Assembly (NCBI GenBank): GCA_934045905.1
Contig: OW203768.1
Location: 16,086,316 to 16,150,315 of the forward strand
From: Leuctra nigra
Lineage: Eukaryota; Arthropoda; Insecta; Plecoptera; Leuctridae
Length of the DNA stretch: 64,000 bases
Reading direction: 5' to 3'
Each line of letters starts with the position of its first letter. The first letter of the stretch is position 1. This document shows, piece by piece, positions 10,162 through 22,403 of the stretch. Below the pieces are notes generated by a model that searched no databases, was not told the DNA's origin, and saw only the letters and a list, made by a program, of their open reading frames with translations. A program made the position numbers and the translations under genes.

Positions 10162-11495
10162 TCTTAGTACGAATAATATTGACCTAATCCATGATGTTGT
10201 ACGGTTTGGGTGGGAGGCATTTCTGATGTTGTACACAGAGCGATGAAACAATATAAAATCTTTATATGTTTAAAATCGTTAAAATTCACTACTATACTTG
10301 TCATTAATACTATTGATCATACTTATGGCTTCTATTTCAGTTGTGATTCATAAAGTTTTTAAAATTCCAAAACATATGTTTTTTCTTCTTGTAGTATTTT
10401 TCACGTAAATGATTAAACGTAAAATACAATCAAAATGAAATTCTTAAAATTATGTATTAAAATTTACAATATTATGGAATCCAACCCGTAACAGCATTGT
10501 GTTGGGCGTCCCATGTCTCCTACCCTACCATATAACTTCCCCCTCCACCAGTATAAGCATGTGAGCGCTGCAAATGAAGATACACCCATTAAAAAAAGTT
10601 CCTAAAAACCTCCATTCTCCACTCCCCCACCCACCAAATTCAAACTTATTTTCCAGTGAGGACAGAGTAACGTTAATGCATGAAAAAAACTAAGGAGGGT
10701 TCTTCGAATATCTATTATTTTAATATAAAGTATAATGTCTGTCTGTATATCTATGTGTACGTATGATCTTAAAATACTCCTTAACCCTTTGACCGATCTC
10801 AACTAAATTTGGTATGGAGTTTCTATGGGGTGCTCGCACATCGTAGGGCACTTACCCCGTGTCGCAAACCACCCCTAATTGAAAACGACCAACCCTGAGA
10901 AAAATGATATAGGTACACTGTTTTGCATTGACGAGTATGTGCGTGATGTTTTGTTAATTTTCAAACGTCCTGCTGATGCTTGAAATTGCTGCTCGGTCAC
11001 GATTTCCACCGTGATCATGTGACCTTCAACCCGACTCGGAAGACTCACGTGCTCAGATTTCAAGAATTACTTTACGAAAACTTTTTGGATTGCATATCTC
11101 ACAGGCGTAGTTGGAGCTCTGTTGATAGTGTTGCTGCGCCGGGCAATACAGGCAATCCTTCTCATACAGGTGTCATGCGGGTTACTTAAATCACATATAC
11201 CCCTCCCCAAAAGCACGAGCAACGCCGGGCATGTCAGCTATAGTATTACTATTTACTGTACAACCGTAGGAAAAATATCTCAACTAATTCTATGAGAGAA
11301 TATGCATTTGTTGTAAAAATCGCTTTCCAATGTGTAGTTATACTTTCAAACGTGTCATTGTTTGAACGTTGATTCGCTCTATACAAAGGAGGAAATAATA
11401 TCTTACATTATACAACAATTATCCTTCCATCTAAAACCTCATACTAAGTCAGCACTTGTTCTTCTTCTCAAGCAGTTGTTTAAAAACATGTGGCC
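10162..11495 (+). other. Upstream flank of lectin copy 2 with interspersed repeat
   Basis: 10200-10630 matches the upstream flank of copy 4 (30690-31150): the same GTATGGTTTG start and the same run through TGGGCGTCCCATGTCTCC. About 10700-11230 is another interspersed repeat with the phrases CCGATCTCAACTAAATTTGG and GAGCAACGCCGGGCATGTC. It is absent from copy 4, so it inserted after duplication. No gene seen. Confidence 0.5.
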
Positions 11496-11496
11496 A

Positions 11497-11800
11497 GCCT
11501 TGTTCCCCCACCACCACCTTGTTCCCCCACTCCCCCAGCTGTGGTATATAACGTGACACCAGTCTTGTTCCCCCACTGCCCCAGCTGTGGTATATATAAC
11601 GTGACACCAGCCTTGTTCCCCCACTCCCCCAGCTGTGGTATATAACGTGACACCAGCCTTGTTCCCCCACTCCCCCAGCTGTGGTATATAACGTGACACC
11701 AGCCTTGTTCCCCCACTCCCCCAGCTGTGGTATATAACGTGACACCAGCCTTGTTCCCCCACTCACCCAGCTGTGGTATATAACGTGACACCCGCCCGCC
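11497..11800 (+). promoter_or_regulatory. Multi-TATA minisatellite promoter of lectin copy 2 (6 units)
   Basis: Six tandem units of 46-48 bp, each with CAGCTGTGG followed by TATATAACGTGACAC and a C-rich stretch. TATA boxes start at 11545, 11591, 11639, 11685, 11731 and 11777. The last lies 43 bases before the ATG at 11820, so a start about 30 bases downstream would leave a leader of roughly 10-15 bases. The repeat also contains an E-box-like CAGCTG. The same array, with 4 units, precedes copies 3 and 4 at identical spacing. Confidence 0.75.
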
Positions 11801-11819
11801 TCTGACATCAAAGTGCGCC

Positions 11820-14800
11820 ATGTTTCTCCAGCTTGTAGTCGTGCTCCTCGGCGTCTGGATGCCGTTGGTTCGAAGCCAGGCGGGCTCGGAGTGCGTCGAG
11901 GATCGAACTCAAGCTATCTCGGTGGTGTTGAACGGCGCGCGCAATCTCACGGGGAGCTGGATCTCTGAAGTAGGTGCAACAATATCTCTGATCTATCATT
12001 AAAGGAAAGTCTAAATTTCTTATGGTTCAAAAGAACGTTATAACTCCATGGTTAGAACCTGACAATTTTTGTGATATAGTCGGTATAGTAGGAGTCTATA
12101 TGTCGGTAGTAGTAGTCCACGTGTCGGTATAGTAGATATGTGTAATCTGAAGATATTTTGCTTTGTTATATCAGGAGTGGGTATAGACGCAAAACTACCG
12201 TCTCCAAATAAAAATATTTTTGAGTTCTAGATATGGAATTACTATTTGGGTAAAGAGTTTTCATTTCTCCATATCTACAGTTCAAGAAAAAAATATTCCA
12301 TTTCAAAACACGTATTTGAAACAGATTCCCGCTGCTGTTTGTTTAGGAAATGCAAGAGGTTGTTTCCTGTTTGACTCCGAAGTATGCAAAGTGGAGTTTG
12401 GCTTGGTTTTGCAACTATTCCTCTCATTTGTGATAAGAGTTAAGTCTCTGCTTTGACTCAGGTGGTGCTGCATCGTAGTGAGGGGCAGAGCAGCACCGCG
12501 CAGTCGCAGAAGTGGTCGGTGCAAGTGGAACCCAGGACATTCAAATGTGGCGCCGACAAAACAGCGCTGGAAGTCAGCCTGACGTTCATTGGTCAGTTGA
12601 TAATGCAGGCTTCCTAGATTCAATTACTACCTACCGTTTATACCGCGGAAGTTTAATAAATACGTACATATTAAAACGTACGTTTTTTATAACGTACATA
12701 CAATTACTTATTGGAAATAGGTGTTTTTGAATTTGTTTTGTAATTTTAAGTTCAAAATTATAATGCCCAAATAAGATTACCCTACATAAAATGTTATCAA
12801 TAACATGGTTGATAATTAATTTTAGAAAAATATCGTAATTTTTCTGACAATGTGAGAATTCTCTATTTCATGGCAAGATACACTTTTTACCTTCAGCACC
12901 ATAAAATCCCTGGAACCTCACCTAATACTGCCAGACGATTGTGCTACGATGGTGCGCTGAGTCCAAGGTTGGTGCTACTGCGGCTTATTAAGAAAGGTAG
13001 CACGGTGCTAACAAATATCAATATCAATTAATATCAATTGGCGTTATTAGGTAAGGTTCTTGCATTCTATAGTCTGTACCAAAGGCTAAAGCATATTGCT
13101 CTCGTTTTAAATTTTATCGTAATTGTATCCTTGACCATTTATTGCCCATCCCTTGTTCGAGGTCGTTTCCAACTTTGTAGCTCTTAGCTCTCTAAAGGAT
13201 TATAAAGATTCCGGAGGTAACCTGTGAAATAAAAACGCGCACCCCGACTGGGAATCGAACCCAGATGCTTCGGGTTACCGGCCCTATGCTTTAACCATTA
13301 AGCTACCGGGGCGCATTCTTAATCAGCAGGTTGGGTTGCCATACAACTCTCGCGAGTCCGAGTACCTGACCTATGATTAAGAATGCGCCCCGGTAGCTTA
13401 ATGGTTAAAGCATATGGCCGGTAACCCGAAGGATCTGGGTTCGATTCCCAGTCGGGGTGCGCGTTTTTATTTCGCAGGTTACCTCCGAAACACCATCCCT
13501 AAGTGAGAGATTCACTAAATTTCCATCATTATCAAGATTATAAAGATTATTAATTATTATCAAGATGATCACAATGATTAATATAGTGATATTTTGAAAA
13601 TTTTAGAGTAGGGTTTTAAAACATGAACTATATACATAATAATAACTGGATAAAGTTGTGGACAAATTATATTTATTTGCCAACGTTTCAACAGTATAGT
13701 CTCGTGTTACAAGTATAGACTACACTTGTTGTAACGATGGTAAATAAATATATAATTTGTCCACAACATCATCCGGAAGTTTTTATTATGTATTTTGAAT
13801 ATAACTTCGACTTGCCACCTACAGAATGCAACCTTGCAAGAAGTTAAGTGGGTATCACACTGGGTTGCAACCCGTGGCTAGAACCCGCGTATGGACCCAA
13901 TTATCAATATGAGCATGTGCAAAGACTAAACTTGGTCTCTGCACATGTGCAGAACGATCACGTGATCCATACGCAAGTTCCAGCCACAGGTTGCAACCCA
14001 AGTGTGATACCCACTTAAGAGTTGTAAACCACTCCATAGTTCTTGCAATTGGTCAGCTGGATGTATGAGTGTCACCACCTCATCCTATAGTGTGAAGTAT
14101 GTCCCGTGCACTAAACGCCTTATTTTATGATTTACTTTGTTTTCCAGCACCTCGTCTGTTCTTCAGAGCCGACTACGAGCTGTTCCCGGGTCAAGGTCAT
14201 TACAAGTTCCACGCCACTGGAGTCACGTGGCCAGAGGCGCGGGACGCATGCGCAGCCGAGGGCAGCCATCTTATGATCTTCGACTCGCAGGAGGAAGTGG
14301 AAGTGTTCAAGAAGTTGTTCGCTAAACAACCAACCACGATTCCTGGAGCGAGTGGCGGCCCAGATTGGGCCTGGATCGGAATTAGCAGACCTTCGAAGGA
14401 TGCTGCATGGGTTACTGTGCTAGGTGGGATCTTTAGAAAAGAGTTCGTCAAATATTGCCCCAATATTAAACAATATTCTTTTTAAACGAATATTGTAAAG
14501 ATCTTGATATTGACCTATATTGACAGCTTTTTTAAGAATGTAAAAGTAAAATTACGGTATGTTCATAATTTGGCTGAAAAATTGTTAAATAATGAGAAAA
14601 TGACTTGCAACTTGATAGGAACAAAGTCATTAAGCAATTAGTTGATTGAAAGTAAATATTATGTGATTCTTTTGATCAGACAGTTAAAAAAGGTGGAAAT
14701 AGTACATCTAGAAACATAAAAAAAAAATGCCAAACGTAATTCTGTAACTAAAATTTTAAATGTTATAAGGAATCAGAAAATGTATTTTGTGTTGTGTAAA

Positions 14801-15025
14801 TAAATCCTAAAAATGTGACAACCAATGCAATTCATTAAAGAGTTAAGTATTTGCTTGTTGTTTATAGGAGGCTCCTTAAACTCAACTGGTCACGCACGAT
14901 GGTATTCAGGAAGGCCGGGGAACGATGCTGGCTGGGACTATATTCTGGGTAGACGTCCAACAGGAGAGTTACATGATAATCCAATCAGTTATAAGTATGC
15001 CTTCGTATGCGAGCATCAGCTGTAA
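11820..15025 (+). CDS. Secreted C-type lectin-domain protein, tandem copy 2
   Basis: Four exons: 11820-11969, 12462-12591, 14148-14423 and 14868-15025, with phases 0, 1 and 1, coding for 237 residues. Exon 1 encodes a signal peptide (MFLQLVVVLLGVW..., cleavage likely near residue 20-21) and an N-terminal region with an NLT glycosylation site. Exon 2 adds a short domain with one Cys (FKCGADKT). Exons 3 and 4 form the lectin domain: GHYKF, TW, CAAEGSHL, WAWIGISR, WYSGRPG and FVCE. The first and last conserved lectin cysteines are present, but the inner pair and the EPN/QPD calcium-sugar motif are absent. The family resembles insect haemolymph lipopolysaccharide-binding proteins; ligand is inference. 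Copy 2 carries a longer exon-3 loop (AKQPTTIPGASGGP). AATAAA lies at 15135. Confidence 0.85.
13210..13489. mobile_element. Inverted pair of tRNA-derived SINE-like units
   Basis: Two about 115-bp arms (13210-13327 and 13374-13489) are near-perfect inverted copies around a 46-base spacer. Each contains a tRNA-like block: minus at 13238-13314, plus at 13384-13461, with A-box-like GTAGCTTAATGG and B-box GGTTCGATTCCC. The shared non-tRNA flank (AGGTTACCTCCG) shows both arms are copies of one element rather than functional tRNA genes. It lies in intron 2 of lectin copy 2. Confidence 0.75.
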
Positions 15026-16310
15026 AATGACGCCACTTCCGTTGTTGAAAGTCAGACAAAAATCTTAGAGAACCAATTCTCTTGAGACAGTGCCTAAAAT
15101 CTTATATTTATATTGGTATTTCTGTACTCTATTCAATAAATAAGCATGTCTCATGTCACTAAAATGTTTCTATTATTTGCCCACTGAATACACAACATCA
15201 ATGAGAAGCTTCCTTAACCTCCATTCGAAACTTTTGCCTTGATTTAGATTTTTTTGTAAGTGACGAATTTATTTTATTTATTTATTTTCTAATTTATTAT
15301 GTATTTATTACTAATTTGATAAAAACAAACACTTATCAATAGAAAACTTTTTCTTTCAGTCTAAAATCACCTCATCACTACCTAAATTTAAACTACACCT
15401 AACTCATGTTGTTTGGTCGATATTTGTTATATTCAACTTGAACAATGTAACTTTCAAATAACATTATATTTTCTTATACTTTTATATGATTGACCTTTGT
15501 ATTAAATGCATCTTGCATATCTTGTTCAAAGGCCCCGCCGTTATATATATTTTAAATGCATTCAAAGAAATAAAATTGTTTTATAGAAATGCTTTTAAAT
15601 ACATTCTTATCGACTGTGCAAATTCTTCGAACATTCCTGATTTTCCATGGCTAATGAATGTATTTAAATAACAGAGTTATCGAACTGCATGGCGCTCATT
15701 ACTCAACGTACTTTTTTTTAACTAAAGGTAATTTTCCTGGTTATGAATATTTGAGCTTTGTCAACGACATTGTTTCAAAAACAAATATTAAATTCAGAGT
15801 AACACATTTCTTTTTCATTTCTTCTTCACAATTACGTTTTTAGTTGTTGATTGTTGATTGAAATAATTATTTGGGAACATGAAGTGGTTTTTCAACATTT
15901 TTGCATGGCAGAACTATTCCGCAATATTTAAGACCCTTATTTTGGTCCTTGGTCTAAGTTTACACTTGACTAGGTGCAAAATCCTAAGTGAACAATGGTA
16001 ACCACAAAATACTTGAAAAGTTAAATTCCATGCTCATAACATCTTTCAAAAATGCAATATTACTTACATTGACCATAAATGTTTTTGGGCCCCACACCAA
16101 CAATATTAGCAAAAAGTATGGACTTTGTCACGGACAGCTCTATTTATCTTTGCAATATTTTCAAACCTCAACTGTTGATGCGAGTATAGAACAGTAATTA
16201 AACATTTAATGTAAAAAATAAAAATAAAAATTCCTTATCTGAGGGTAATGTATTCCGTATCATATATCTGCAATGACTAGATAAAGATTACAATTGGTGA
16301 CAGACGTGGG
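15026..16310 (+). other. 3' flank of lectin copy 2
   Basis: Contains the poly(A) signal at 15135 and AT-rich sequence that matches 28740-29640 after lectin copy 3 (for example TTCTTATCGACTGTG at about 15604 and 28791). No hairpin-satellite unit is present, unlike after copies 1, 3 and 4. Short ORFs here look like chance. Confidence 0.5.
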
Positions 16311-18265
16311 ATTAAAATGATTAAAAATGTCATTAAGCGAGCGGAGCGAGCGTCTCCACTTGACTCTTGCGGCACTTTCTCTGTGTGTGTGTTTGTTTGT
16401 TTTTTTTTTTTTGCTGGTTCAACCCAGGCCGCACCGGTCAACGTATCGATCTGAAATTTTGCACACACCTTCATCTCATACTAACTTAGACCTGTATAGT
16501 TTTTGGGAAAGATCCGTTCACAAATAAAAAAAAATCGCGTTTTCTCATATAAATAGCATTGTGGGTTCGAGGAGTCCGTTGCGGCCGCCCGATGCGCTCC
16601 ATTCAAAACAACTCGGAAGCAAGCAGCTGTCTATCTATTATTGTTTGAATACGTAACAATTATTTCTTTGCGGTTAGATAATAGTTAAAGCAATACATGC
16701 AAGGTTATACTTAGAGCTTATTTTATTATTTTTGAAGATGTAGTTAATAGGTATAGGTATTTATTGTTTATGAGAGTTTTAACATGCAGTCTTACTTCCA
16801 ATCTTTTCAAAGGCTGAGCAAATTATTTGTAGACCGATGAAATGTCTGCTTGATTGTAGAAATAGATTGGTTGGTTGATAATTGAAATTATGTTTATGAA
16901 ATATTTATTTCATTTGTATCAGATACAATGTTAGGTAAGCAATGTGCTAGAAGAAATAAGCTCTTTTATACGGAACGGCAAGTAACTGTTTGGATAATGT
17001 TTCTTAAATTATGTTTGCTCATATTAGCACTTAGATAATGGCCTATTTTGTGGTTTGAATCTCTGTATTTTTTATTTATAATAATTCCATAATACCTACG
17101 TACCTAAATACTGAAATAAATACACATGAGTGTGTATCATGTTGCAATGACATGCAATAACTGTTGCAATAACTTGCAATGAGAAGCAAATTCAGCTATT
17201 TTTTATATAATTTAGTGGATCGTGCTTCTAGATTTCAGTTGTTTTAGACCATTATTGCCGGCTTTTAAGGAATTATGGTTCGAGGTTTTGCACGTATCCG
17301 TGCTCGCTTATCAACGCGTTACACAGAGCGTTTTCCTAGTTTTAAATTAAAGTACAATTCAAACACAACAAGTCATTTATTGAAAATACAGATTGCAATC
17401 AACACCTTGATTGCAACATTTCTAACTTTCAAACTTGATTCTAAATAACATCATTTTTGCAACAATATTCATCATCACTATTCCAGTTGGTCACCAACCG
17501 TTGTAATAAAATAGTCTACGACTCTTGTCAATACAGTCAAAATATTTTTTAACTTCCAAGTTCCCCTAATATTTACTTACTCTTGATGTTGTATGGTTTG
17601 AGTGGAAGTGGATGTTCCCGATGTTCTCCACAGAGCGAAAAAACAATGTTAAACATTAGTAGTAATGACGAAAATATTAAAATTCACAATAATTGTCGTG
17701 ATTACTAATTCACCATACTTATGGGTTCTATTTCATTTGTGGTCTACTATAAAGTTTTTAAAATATCAATAAATATGTTTTTTTTTCTCTTATTGGAGTT
17801 CTATTAACGGTACCTGTAAAGTACAAACAAAGCAAAATTCTTAAAATTGATCATTCAATTAATTATAAAATTAGGCAATTCATCCTGTACCAAAAAGTTC
17901 CAAGAATTTCATGCTTCCGACCCCATACATTTTCCCTCAACTCTAGTATAAGAATGTGTACGCTGCCTATTAATCAAGACAAATAAGTTCCCACCCTCCT
18001 TCCTTCCACCGTCCCAAACATTCAAACACCTTTCCAATTAAACAAGGTACTCACAGTCAAGTAACTTTCCAACGTTGAGTGGAGAGCAGCTCTCTGATTG
18101 GCTGACAGCTGTCACGTGACCTTATTTGCCTCTCTGCTATTCGGTCACGATCTAAAAAGCAGCTAGAGTTACTTGACATTATGTCCGGACACTGATACCG
18201 GTCGAGGGGGAGGGAGGAAAAAGTAACGAAAATGCATGAAATGGGGGATGTAGGGTCGGCGAATA
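16311..18265 (+). other. Repeat-rich spacer between lectin copies 2 and 3
   Basis: 16330-16600 is an interspersed repeat with AGCGAGCGGAGCGAGCG and TTTGCACACACCTTC. 17277-17342 is a minus end of family A. 17343-18000 matches the duplicated upstream flank also at 9440-9640 and 29690-30400. About 18049-18181 has short inverted ends (GTCAAGTAACT / AGTTACTTGAC). No coding exon was recognised. Confidence 0.4.
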
Positions 18266-18711
18266 TCTAGTGGAGCGGTCGCTCCACCCAGCCAAGTCGT
18301 ACTATACACTCACAGTCACTCAACATACCGTAAATGCCTAATAAACTGAGGAGCAGACCAAACACTTTTACTGTAAGCAACAACATGGCATTTTCGGCCT
18401 ACTGGATCTTAAAATTGGAAAATCTCACATTGTTGTGAAATGTCTTAATTTCGAGCTATGGCCCACCCCACTACATATACCAAATTTGGGAACAATAGGT
18501 TATGCCATTTGCGCGCTAGAGGACCGAGAAAACAGTGAAATTACACCACTTTCTGATTCTGAAGATGATGATTCTGATGATATCAGGAAACCCTGTTGAC
18601 AGCGCCACAGCCTAAACGGCTAAACCGATCGACCTGAAACTTTTACCACAAATGCACTTTTGGCGTCTGATGATACCTTGCCTCTTGTGATTTTTTGTGC
18701 CGCCATTTTTA

Positions 18712-19304
18712 AACCGGAAGTGACGTCATAACTCAAAAACGTCTGGACCGATTAGAACGAAATTAGCGCCATTCGATTAAGATGGTCATCTATATGAAGT
18801 ATCAATAAAAAAAATATTATTTTCTTATTTTCTAAACCGGAAGTGACGTCATAAATACGCAATATTTAACTTATTTCAACAAATTATACTTAAAATATGT
18901 ACATAATTAACTTACATTGTAACATAGACAATACAATTTATATATTCAAGGTAGCAGTGTTCTCGGCCGCCATTCCTGAAACCGGAAGTGACGTCATATA
19001 TCTAAAACGCCTGTACCGATTGCAACTGAACTAGCTCCTGCGTATTCATTCTGCTATTTATTTGAAAAATCAATTGTGAAAAATGAATAAATAAATTAAT
19101 GGTACCGGAAATGGCGGCAGGAACCACTAAATGAAACCGGAAGTGACGTCATATATTACAAACGGCATGACCGATTTTACGGAAATATAGGGATTAGGAA
19201 TTCAGATGGTCGTTCATGAAGGTATCAACTAGATAAAACTAGATTGTTTTCTTATTACCTATACCGGAATTCGGCCGCTATTTCAAAACCGGAAGTGACG
19301 TCAT
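18712..19304 (+). repeat. Five tandem units with YY1/ETS/CRE-like motif cluster
   Basis: ACCGGAAGTGACGTCA occurs at 18712, 18836, 18981, 19136 and 19288, spaced 124-155 bases. It is usually preceded by GCCGCCATTTTT-like sequence and followed by a CGGCTGGACCGATT-like block. CCGGAAGT is an ETS-type site, TGACGTCA a perfect CRE, and GCCGCCATTTT a YY1-type site. Function is inference. Confidence 0.75.
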
Positions 19305-20467
19305 GTATCGAAAACGGCTGGATCGATTATAACGAAACTTAAGCTATTCTTCTTGGATAATCATTTTCATCTTACCAAACGCAACTTTTCATAGTAACCA
19401 AATCGGTTGAGGCGTATTTTTTTAAAGAAATTAGTCCCTGCTCGGACATGTGCTACAAGCTGTATGAATAAACTAACAAAAGAAGTGATATCCCAGAAAA
19501 AACACTCCGTGTAAAAATACCAGCCAAGTCTCTTTAACTATAAAAAAAAATAGAAGAAATCTAAAAATTCAGCACTGAAAAGGAGTGATATCAAAAAAGG
19601 AGCCAAGTCAACGAATTTTCCAAATTTTAATCGTACCATTGAAATAAAAATATCAACCCCCGAGAAATACTTAAAAAAAGGACTTGGCGCATCGTTTTTT
19701 TAAAGACATTTTTCTATTCTTAAGCTTATGCCACTCACATACTACGTAGTTCAGAAATACCTAGAAAAATTGGGACAAAACTTTCAAATTAAATATTGAA
19801 CATTCTGTAAAATATTTTAAATTTAAATATAAGTACGCAAAGAAACATAGCATTGTCTTACAAGCAATAAATACAGAACAGTTGTGTTTGTGATTGGTAG
19901 GTACCTATAGTTTTGTGAGTACATCAACATACCTACTACAGCATTATACTTTGAACCTTCTCGCCGTGTAATTAATTGCTATTAATTAACATTTTATACC
20001 AAAAAAATTCATAAATTACATCTAGTGGAGCGGTCGCTCCACCCAGCCAAGTCGTACCGTACACTCACACTCACTCAACATACCGTAAATGCCTAATAAA
20101 CTGAGGAGCAGACCAACCACTTTTACTGTAAGCAACAACATGGCATTTTCGGCCTACTGGATCTTAAAATTGGAAAATCTCACATTGTTGCAAAATATCT
20201 TAATTTCGAGCTATGGCCCACCCCACCCCATATACCGAATTTGGGAACAATAGGGTATGTCATTTTCGTGCTAGAGGGCCGTGAAATATGTAAAATTACA
20301 CCACTTTCTGATTCTGAAGATGATGATTCTGATGATATCAGGAAACACTGTTGACAGCGCCACAGCCTAAACGGCTGAGCCGATCGATCTGAAATTTTTA
20401 CCATATATGCACTTTTGGCGTCTGATGATACCTTGTCCTTACGAATTTTTTGTGCCACCATTTTGAA

Positions 20468-20760
20468 ACCGGAAGTGACGTCATATCTTAAAAACTGATG
20501 GACCAATTGGGACGAAACTAGCGCCAAACGATTCGGATGGTCTTCTCAATGAAATATCAACAGTCAAAATAGAAATGTACTTTTACCGAAACCGGAAATG
20601 ACGTCATAAAAATGCCAAATTTGAATGAAATCATCTCTTATAACAATAACTACATATTCAGAAGGCTTATAATGTTACATAGCATTTAAAGACACAAATT
20701 TTAGGTGGCAGTGAAGTCAGCCGCCATTTTGAAAACCGGAAGTGATGCCATAACTCGAGA
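20468..20760 (+). repeat. Three further ETS/CRE repeat units, second block
   Basis: Copies at 20468 (exact), 20591 (CCGGAAATGACGTCA) and 20735 (CCGGAAGTGATGCCA). The decay of the CRE from left to right contrasts with the five exact copies in the first block. Confidence 0.7.
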
Positions 20761-22189
20761 ACGGCTGGACCAATTGGAACGAAACTTCCGCTATACTTTA
20801 TAGCATATTATTTATAGCATATACATAGTAACAAGCACAACTTTTCTTAGCAACCAAATCAAAAAGGCGTATTTTTTTAAAGGAATTATAGTCTTTGGTT
20901 CCACAATATATGCTACAAATTGTAAGAATAAACTGAAAAAAGGAATGATATCCCATAAAAAACACTCCGTGTAAAAATACCAGCCAAGTCTCTTCAACTA
21001 AAAAAAAAATAGAAGAAATCTAAAAATTCAGCACTGAAAAGTAGTGATATCAAAAAAAGGCCAAGTCAAAACTTTTAAAAATTACTTGGCGCATCGTTTT
21101 TCTATGGGATTATAGATATATTTTATGTATAGATGAGTATATTTGATTACCGACCTACTTCTATACTATTTATATGCACGATGCGCCAAGTAATTTTTAA
21201 AAGTTTTGACTTGGCCTTTTTTTGATATCACTACTTTTCAGTGCTGAATATTTAGATTTCTTCTATTTTTTTTTTAGTTGAAGAGACTTGGCTGGTATTT
21301 TTACACGGAGTGTTTTTTATGGGATAACGTATTACTTTAGATAAAAATCTAGTCAGTAATTATTTGAGCAGCATGGCTCAGTGCACTAGTCACTTATACA
21401 AATCTCATTGACGGCCTTCTTGTAATGAGCGCTTTCGCTATTTCCCTCAGTCACGATATTGAGAAGTATGATTGATTAATATGACCCTAGAAATAGTGGC
21501 AATAACGAATAGACTAGGCCGCTTCCGTTTATTCGTTATTCGTTTATCCGTTTATTTCCTCTGAATATTGACAAAATACCAAAACTGCCAGTAGGTAAGA
21601 GTACTAGTTATATTAAAACGTAGTATGATTCGTCGATAATGAATGTGATATACTCAGGAAAATATACTTGTAGAGTTCTTCCTATACTTTTAGGATAGAA
21701 AAGTGTCTTTAAAAAAACGATGCGCCAAGTCCTTTTTTTAAGTATTTCTCGGGGGTTGATATTTTTATTTCAATGGTACGATTAAAATTTGGAAAATTCG
21801 TTGACTTGGCTCCTTTTTTGATATCACTCCTTTTCAGTGCTGAATTTTTAGATTTCTTCTATTTTTTTTATAGTTAAAGAGACTTGGCTGGTATTTTTAC
21901 ACGGAGTGTTTTTTCTGGGATATTACATTACTGTAAAATGTACAACAGTAGGGATATATCTCAACTTATTCTATGAGAGAATATTAATATTGATTGAGAA
22001 AAATTGCTTTACAATGTGTAATTAATCTTTCAAATGTGTCATTGTTTGAACGTTAAGTTTTTAGCTTATTACAAAGGAGGAAATAATATAATACCTATAC
22101 AATATACAACAAGCATCCTTTCCATCTAAAACCTCATCTAAAGTCAGCACTTGTTCTCCTCCTCTAGCAGTTGTTCAAAATGATGTGAC

Positions 22190-22378
22190 ACCAGCCCTCT
22201 TCCCCCAATCACCCAGCTGTGGTATATAACTTGGCATAAGCCTTGTTCCCCCACTCCCCCAGCTGTGGTATATAACGTGACACCAGCCTTGTTCCCCCAC
22301 TCCCCTAGCTGTGGTATATAACGTGACACCAGTCTTGTTCCCCCACTCCCCCAGCTGTGGTATATAACGTGACACGCG
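22190..22378 (+). promoter_or_regulatory. Multi-TATA minisatellite promoter of lectin copy 3 (4 units)
   Basis: TATA boxes start at 22223, 22269, 22315 and 22361, exactly 46 bases apart. The last is 43 bases before the ATG at 22404, the same as in copies 2 and 4. The leftmost unit is degenerate after the TATA. Confidence 0.75.
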
Positions 22379-22403
22379 CCCGCCTCCGACATCAAAGTGC
22401 GCC

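Larger units (their letters stand above)
18266..21923. mobile_element. Compound inverted-repeat (foldback-type) element
   Basis: About 3.6 kb without coding capacity. Two direct blocks start with the same TCTAGTGGAGCGGTCGC at 18266 and 20021. Each runs through the same leader (AACATACCGTAAATGCC), then repeats centred on ACCGGAAGTGACGTCA, then a tail ending CTTGGCGCATCG. The tails are also present inverted further right: the outer tail 19488-19714 pairs with 21703-21923, the inner tail 20948-21112 with 21176-21325. A lone tail fragment is at 37073-37114. It looks like one element inserted repeatedly into or beside itself. Confidence 0.65.

Noticed and set aside
11439..11821. Long minus-strand ORFs in three frames with repeated GGVGEQGWCHVIYHS words (also at 22144-22405 and 31282-31551)
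   Set aside because: They are the reverse reading of the 46-bp promoter minisatellite; a repeat length near a multiple of three plus one keeps all frames open.
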